Source: CAZBGL01 sp964491375 (GTDB taxonomy: Bacteria > Desulfobacterota > Deferrisomatia > Deferrisomatales > Deferrisomataceae). Taken from it: 5,643 bases of DNA. Location: NCBI GenBank assembly GCA_964491375.1, contig CAZBGL010000145.1, positions 1 through 5,643 on the forward strand, in the 5' to 3' direction. Position 1 is the stretch's first letter; every line of letters starts with the position of its first letter. The translations under genes and the position numbers were made by a program. The notes below the pieces were generated by a model that did not search any database, was not told the origin of the DNA, and saw only the letters and a list, made by a program, of their open reading frames with translations. Of this stretch, positions 1 to 3,032 are shown one piece after another.

Positions 1-1343
1 TATTCGCCCGTGAAGCAGGCGTCACAGTAGACATAGGGCCCGTTGGCCGCGGCGCGGCGCAGACCCTCGCGGCTCAGGTAACCCACCGTATCCGAGGTCA
101 GGAAACGGTTGATCTCTTCCACGGAGTGGCTCGAGGCGATCAGTTCGGTCCGCGTGGGCGTGTCGATCCCGAAATAGCACGGATAGCACGTGGGCGGCGA
201 GGAGATGCGCATGTGGACCTCGCGCGCGCCGGCCTCCCGCACCATCTTCACGATCTTGCGGCTCGTGGTCCCCCGGACGATGGAGTCGTCCACCACCACG
301 ACCCGCTTGCCCTGCAGCACCCCCCGGACCGCGTTGAGCTTGAGCTTGACCCCGAAGTGGCGGATGGACTGTTCCGGTTCGATGAACGTCCGGCCCACGT
401 AGTGGTTCCGGATCAGCCCCATGGCGAACGGGATCCCCGAGGCCTCGCTGTAGCCCAGGGCGGCCACGATACCGGAATCCGGCACCGGGATCACCAGGTC
501 GGCCTCCGCGGGGTGCTCCCGGGCCAGCTCCCGGCCGAAGGCCTTGCGCACGCGGTACACCGGCTCGCCGAACACCACCGAGTCGGGCCGCGCGAAATAA
601 ATGTGCTCGAAGATGCACTGCCGGGGCGCCACTGCCGGAAACGGACGCAGGCTCTCCAGCCCCTTGGAGCTGATCATCACCATCTCGCCCGGCTCGATCT
701 CCCGCAGATACTCCCCCTCGATCAGATCCAGGGCGCAGGTTTCCGAGGCCACCACATACGAGTCCTTGACCTTTCCGAGCACGAGCGGCCGGAACCCGTG
801 GGGGTCGCGCACCGCGATCAGGCGTTTTTCCACGAGCACCACCATGCTGTACGCGCCCCGTACGTACCCCAGGGCGTCCACCAGCCGGTCCACGAGCTTC
901 TCGCCCTTGCTGCGGGCGTACAGGTGCGCGATCACCTCCGTGTCGGTGGTGCCCTGGAATATGCTGCCCTGCTCCTCCAGGCACCGCCTCAGCTCGGCCG
1001 CGTTCACCAGGTTCCCGTTGTGGGCAAACGCGATGGGCCCGTGCACGGTCTCCACGAAGAACGGCTGGGCGTTCTTCAGTTCGCTCGACCCCGTGGTGGA
1101 GTAGCGGACATGGCCGATCGCGTGGGAGCCGCCCAGGCGTCCCAGGGCCTCCTCGTCGAAGATGTCGTGCACGAGCCCCATGCCCAGGTGGCTCCGCATC
1201 CGCCGGCCGTCCGAGACCACGATGCCCGCGCTCTCCTGCCCGCGGTGCTGAAGGGCGTGGAGTCCCAGATAGGCCAGCTTGGCCGCCTCGGGGTGGTTAT
1301 AGATGCCGAAAACGCCGCAGGCGTCGTGCCAGTGCTCGTCCAT
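1..1343 (-). CDS. purF: Amidophosphoribosyltransferase PurF, 3' end cut by window
   Basis: PurF (glutamine-PRPP amidotransferase) makes 5-phosphoribosylamine from PRPP and glutamine, the first committed step of purine synthesis in the cytoplasm. 447 codons are visible; the frame is still open at the edge after FTGE, so only a short C-terminal tail is missing. The N-terminal Ntn-type glutaminase starts MDEHWHDACGVFGIYN, with C9 as the expected nucleophile after an 8-residue propeptide. GHVRYSTTG (77-85), HNGN (108-111) and D134 in DTEV form the rest of the glutamine site. The phosphoribosyltransferase half has PVPDSG (D289) and the PRPP motif VVVVDDSIVRGTTS with D352/D353. C243, C389, C440 and C443 match the four ligands of the Bacillus-type 4Fe-4S cluster. 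The start at 1343 gives the short propeptide, but its GGGAG lies only 2 bases away; an in-frame GTG at 1352 is possible. It follows purQ by 75 bases and is probably co-transcribed. Confidence 0.96.
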   Translation of the reverse strand, partial: MDEHWHDACGVFGIYNHPEAAKLAYLGLHALQHRGQESAGIVVSDGRRMRSHLGMGLVHDIFDEEALGRLGGSHAIGHVRYSTTGSSELKNAQPFFVETVHGPIAFAHNGNLVNAAELRRCLEEQGSIFQGTTDTEVIAHLYARSKGEKLVDRLVDALGYVRGAYSMVVLVEKRLIAVRDPHGFRPLVLGKVKDSYVVASETCALDLIEGEYLREIEPGEMVMISSKGLESLRPFPAVAPRQCIFEHIYFARPDSVVFGEPVYRVRKAFGRELAREHPAEADLVIPVPDSGIVAALGYSEASGIPFAMGLIRNHYVGRTFIEPEQSIRHFGVKLKLNAVRGVLQGKRVVVVDDSIVRGTTSRKIVKMVREAGAREVHMRISSPPTCYPCYFGIDTPTRTELIASSHSVEEINRFLTSDTVGYLSREGLRRAAANGPYVYCDACFTGE

Positions 1344-1369
1344 CGCTCCCACCCGTTCCCGGTGGCGGG
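1344..1369 (-). promoter_or_regulatory. purF ribosome binding region with possible small hairpin
   Basis: On the minus strand the bases just before the purF ATG read GGGTGGGAGCG. The GGGAG part (1350-1346) is a Shine-Dalgarno match, but it is unusually close to the ATG, only 2 bases away. The same purine run can pair with CCCGCC (1369-1364): six pairs including one G-U, with a 10-base loop. The site could therefore be partly masked in the mRNA. The pairing is short and GC-rich, so it may be chance. Confidence 0.35.
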
Positions 1370-1418
1370 ACTCGGCGAAGGGATACAAACCGCACCACGG
1401 CCTTCCGTCCCGTCCCGG

Positions 1419-2240
1419 TCACAGCACGTTCTCCTCCAGGTACCGGACCGCGTTCCGGAACAGGGCCACGCCCTGTCCCTCCTCGGGCAGGTCCTCCCGG
1501 GTCCACCGGGGGTGGTTCGTTCGGTGCAGGAACGCCTCGGGGTGGGGCATGAGCCCGAACAGACGACCCGTGGGATCGCACACCCCGGCCACCGCGTCGG
1601 CGCTGCCGTTGGGGTTCCAGGGATACTCCGCGGTGGGGCGCCCCGACGGATCGGCGTACCGCACGGGAACGAGCCGCCGGGCCCGCACCGCCCGGAGCAC
1701 GCCGGGATCCCGCACCACGAACTTGCCCTCGCCGTGGCGCACCGGAAGGTACAGACGGTCCAGCCCCCGGGTGAACACACAGGGGCTGTCCGGGTCCACG
1801 ACCAGATGGACCCACCGGTCCTCGAACCGGCCGGAGTCGTTGTGGGTCAGGCTCGCCGCGGGCTCGGTGTAGCACCCGTCCAGGGCGGGTAGAAGGCCCA
1901 GTTTCACCATGAGCTGGAAGCCGTTGCACACGCCCAGGACCAGCTTTCCGGCCTCGATGAACCGCAGGAGGTCGTCCAGGAAGCGGCGCTCGCCGTCCGT
2001 GCGCACCCGACCGTACCGGAACCGCACGGCCCCGGCCTTGGCCGCCCCCAGGTCGTCGCCGTCCAGGAACCCGCCGGGAAGGTTCAGGAAGTGGAAGTCT
2101 TCCAGCCGCACCCGGCCGGCGAACACCTCGGCCGTATGGGCGATCACCGCCTCGGCGCCGGCCAGGCGGCAGGCGTGGGCCATCTCCTGCTCGCAGTTCG
2201 TGCCGTTTCCCGTGAGCACCAGCGCCCGGACCGTTTTCAT
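1419..2240 (-). CDS. purQ: FGAM synthase glutaminase subunit PurQ
   Basis: PurQ is the class I glutamine amidotransferase subunit of phosphoribosylformylglycinamidine synthase. It hydrolyses glutamine and passes ammonia to PurL for the FGAR to FGAM step. The protein is 273 residues from ATG 2240. It opens with ALVLTGNGTNCEQE, typical of the family. LPGGF (54-58) is the oxyanion-loop region, C105 in GVCNGFQ is the nucleophile, and H233 and E235 in MPHPEAF complete the triad. PVRHGEGKF (166-174) and YPWNPNGS (206-213) are further PurQ signatures. It is longer than the roughly 227-residue Bacillus PurQ. The frame is open 18 codons further upstream to 2294, but that extension is unlike PurQ, and ATG 2240 has a good AGGGG at the right distance. 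It lies between purL and purF on the same strand, separated from purL by about 790 bases, which is unusual for obligate partners. Confidence 0.96.
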   Translation of the reverse strand: MKTVRALVLTGNGTNCEQEMAHACRLAGAEAVIAHTAEVFAGRVRLEDFHFLNLPGGFLDGDDLGAAKAGAVRFRYGRVRTDGERRFLDDLLRFIEAGKLVLGVCNGFQLMVKLGLLPALDGCYTEPAASLTHNDSGRFEDRWVHLVVDPDSPCVFTRGLDRLYLPVRHGEGKFVVRDPGVLRAVRARRLVPVRYADPSGRPTAEYPWNPNGSADAVAGVCDPTGRLFGLMPHPEAFLHRTNHPRWTREDLPEEGQGVALFRNAVRYLEENVL

Positions 2241-2245
2241 CCGCA

Positions 2246-2250
2246 CCCCT
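2246..2250 (-). promoter_or_regulatory. purQ ribosome binding site
   Basis: AGGGG on the minus strand lies 5 bases before ATG 2240. It is the clearest Shine-Dalgarno match near the possible purQ starts. It decides the start in favour of 2240 over the longer open frame reaching 2294. Confidence 0.7.
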
Positions 2251-2284
2251 GGGAGCTGTAGATCGACCTCGCAACCGGGTCCCA

Positions 2285-2302
2285 CGGCCGGCATACCGGC
2301 CG
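2285..2302. other. Perfect 7-bp stem-loop in purQ leader
   Basis: CGGCCGG (2285-2291) and CCGGCCG (2296-2302) pair perfectly around a 4-base loop. The hairpin ends 45 bases before the purQ ATG. It has no following T-run, so it is not a standard terminator. It could stabilise a 5' end or be part of a leader structure. Confidence 0.5.
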
Positions 2303-2305
2303 GAC

Positions 2306-2340
2306 GTCAGCAGTCAGGCGACAGAAGACAGAGAACAATC
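2306..2340 (+). repeat. Degenerate 7-base repeat array, left end of gap
   Basis: Read in sevens, the plus strand gives gtcagca, gtcaggc, gacagaa, gacagag, aacaatc. The first four units share G-(T/A)-C-A-G at positions 1-5. An imperfect copy of 2313-2333 recurs at 2387-2407, with 17 of 21 bases the same. It looks like an eroded simple-sequence array of the CAGAAGA/CAGGGAC kind. Confidence 0.6.
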
Positions 2341-2352
2341 CTGTGCCCCTTC

Positions 2353-2372
2353 CCAGACCGCCAGGGGTCTGG
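2353..2372. other. Perfect 7-bp stem-loop
   Basis: CCAGACC (2353-2359) pairs perfectly with GGTCTGG (2366-2372) around a 6-base loop. It lies between two blocks of 7-base repeats and has no T-run on either side. Its role is unknown. Confidence 0.5.
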
Positions 2373-2378
2373 AGTCGC

Positions 2379-2455
2379 GACCAGGTGTCAGGGACCAGAA
2401 GACGGAGGGCAGGAAGCGGAAAGAGGTCCTGCCCCCTGGCTCCTGTCCCCCTGGT
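2379..2455. repeat. Palindromic block of 7-base repeats
   Basis: The plus strand reads in sevens as gaccagg, tgtcagg, gaccaga, agacgga, gggcagg, aagcgga, aagaggt, then switches to the opposite sense: cctgccc, cctggct, cctgtcc, ccctggt. Five of the first seven units carry CAG or CGG at positions 4-6 and a sixth differs by one base; the last four are CCTG-type units. The arms pair in nested order: GGGCAGG 2407-2413 with CCTGCCC 2428-2434, CCAG 2395-2398 with CTGG 2436-2439, CAGG 2389-2392 with CCTG 2442-2445, and ACCAGG 2380-2385 with CCTGGT 2450-2455. The block is therefore both an array and an imperfect inverted repeat. Confidence 0.6.
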
Positions 2456-2465
2456 TCCCGAAAGC

Positions 2466-2487
2466 GGCCCCGAGCGAAAACAGGCCC
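2466..2487 (+). repeat. Dispersed repeat, copy 1 (GGCCCCGAGCG type)
   Basis: This 22-base segment starts GGCCCCGAGCG and ends with an A-rich part and CCC. A second copy at 2836-2857 matches 19 of 22 bases, the first 11 exactly. The copies are 370 bases apart, in the same orientation, and both lie inside the gap. Confidence 0.5.
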
Positions 2488-2510
2488 CTGGCGCGCCACC
2501 GGTCTCCAAG

Positions 2511-2531
2511 GCCCGGGAGGCCCCCCCGGGC
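2511..2531. other. Perfect 7-bp GC stem-loop
   Basis: GCCCGGG (2511-2517) and CCCGGGC (2525-2531) pair perfectly around a 7-base loop (aggcccc). It is all G and C in the stem, without a T-run. Confidence 0.45.
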
Positions 2532-2577
2532 TCGGGCGGGCGCGAACACGCCGTATGCTACCTCGCCGCGGCAACCC

Positions 2578-2632
2578 GCCGCTCGGAAACGCCCCCGAGC
2601 ACCCTCGGGTCATGCCCTTGCCGCTCGGAAAC
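2578..2632 (+). repeat. Two exact 13-base copies of GCCGCTCGGAAAC
   Basis: GCCGCTCGGAAAC occurs at 2578-2590 and at 2620-2632, 42 bases apart. In the first copy GCTCGG (2581-2586) pairs with CCGAGC (2595-2600), which puts AAACGCCC in the loop. In the second copy GCCGC (2620-2624) can pair with GCGGC (2641-2645). The GGAAAC core also appears at 2846-2851 in the GGCCCCGAGCG repeat. Confidence 0.55.
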
Positions 2633-2635
2633 TCA

Positions 2636-2664
2636 GGGCCGCGGCGACTGTAGGAGCCGCGCCC
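2636..2664. other. Stem-loop with CTGTAGGAGCCGCGCC, REP-like
   Basis: GCGGC (2641-2645) pairs with GCCGC (2656-2660), extended by a G-C pair and GGG/CCC with a one-base bulge, around the loop GACTGTAGGA. The string TGTAGGAGC followed by GC-rich sequence resembles the start of REP elements in Pseudomonas and Xanthomonas relatives (TGTAGGAGCGGC type). The likeness is by memory and covers only about ten bases. Confidence 0.35.
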
Positions 2665-2677
2665 GCGCCTCGCAGGG

Positions 2678-2757
2678 GGCCCTCCCGGACCTGTGCGGCT
2701 CAAACAGGCCGGCCCCAACAAGCCCGGGGGCCGGAGCCGCGCAGGGGCCGGAAGGCC
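2678..2757 (+). other. Long interrupted hairpin, candidate structured RNA
   Basis: Reading inward, GG 2678-2679 pairs with CC 2756-2757, CCT 2681-2683 with AGG 2753-2755, CCGG 2685-2688 with CCGG 2748-2751, CCTGTGCGGCT 2690-2700 with AGCCGCGCAGG 2735-2745, and CCGGCCCC 2709-2716 with GGGGCCGG 2727-2734. This leaves a one-sided bulge caaacagg (2701-2708) and a terminal loop aacaagcccg (2717-2726). About 28 pairs fall within 80 bases. The only non-Watson-Crick pair is U2694-G2741 on the plus strand; on the minus strand it would be an A-C mismatch, so the plus strand folds better. The unpaired parts are A-rich. No known RNA family is recognised, so the call rests on pairing alone. Confidence 0.4.
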
Positions 2758-2835
2758 AGACGCCAAAGACTCCCGAGTCCACCAACCGTGCACGCGAGCG
2801 GCACAATAGCGTCCGAGCAGCACCTCCGAGGCCGT

Positions 2836-2857
2836 GGCCCCGAGCGGAAACGGACCC
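2836..2857 (+). repeat. Dispersed repeat, copy 2 (GGCCCCGAGCG type)
   Basis: This matches 19 of 22 bases with the copy at 2466-2487. It contains GAGCGGAAAC, close to the GCTCGGAAAC core at 2581-2590 and 2623-2632. Confidence 0.5.
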
Positions 2858-2999
2858 CGGGCGACCCCCACCGTCCAAGCCCTAAACCGGAGCAGAAGCA
2901 CATCGCTCGCACGCATTCCAACGCCGCCAAGGCCGCTCCCCACCTGCACGAAGTCTACATCCCGCAAGCAGGCCGCCCCCCGGAGCCTACCGGAACGGG

Positions 3000-3027
3000 C
3001 CTCTGTCTCCTGGACTCTGCCCCCCTG
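3000..3027 (-). repeat. Degenerate 7-base repeat array, right end of gap
   Basis: On the plus strand this reads cctctgt, ctcctgg, actctgc, ccccctg. On the minus strand it is a run of CAG units spaced 7 to 8 bases. It begins 5 bases after the purL stop. CAGGAGACAGAGG here (minus strand, 3012-3000) matches 11 of 13 bases with CAGGCGACAGAAG at 2315-2327 on the plus strand. The two ends of the gap thus carry related sequences in inverted orientation. Confidence 0.5.
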
Positions 3028-3032
3028 AACCG

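Larger units (their letters stand above)
2241..3032. other. Long gene-free, structure-rich purL-purQ interval
   Basis: About 790 bases separate the purL stop from the purQ start. Open frames cross it on both strands, but their translations are Arg/Gly/Pro/Ala-rich low-complexity sequence and overlap the real genes in other frames, so no gene is called. The stretch holds degenerate 7-base repeats at both ends, several perfect GC stems, dispersed short repeats and one long interrupted hairpin, each listed separately. From 2701 to 3000 the plus strand has about 69 A and 19 T by hand count. No tRNA, rRNA, tmRNA, RNase P RNA or known riboswitch was recognised. No T-run follows any stem on either strand, so no standard terminator is called. 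A promoter for purQ-purF could lie here, but none can be picked out by eye. Confidence 0.8.

Noticed and set aside
126..1892. Long plus-strand open frame (588 codons) opposite purF and purQ
   Set aside because: The frame lies antisense to two well-recognised enzymes and its translation is His/Arg/Pro/Gly-rich with no family resemblance. High GC makes stop codons rare in such frames.
2306..2455. CRISPR-like array
   Set aside because: The units are 7 bases long, degenerate and without spacers, so they are simple-sequence repeats.
2285..2531. Rho-independent terminators or attenuator at the perfect stems
   Set aside because: None of the stems is followed by a T-run on either strand.
2241..3032. 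Known structured RNA (RNase P RNA, tmRNA, SRP RNA, purine riboswitch)
   Set aside because: None of the conserved core strings of these families was found on either strand by eye. A covariance-model search would settle it.
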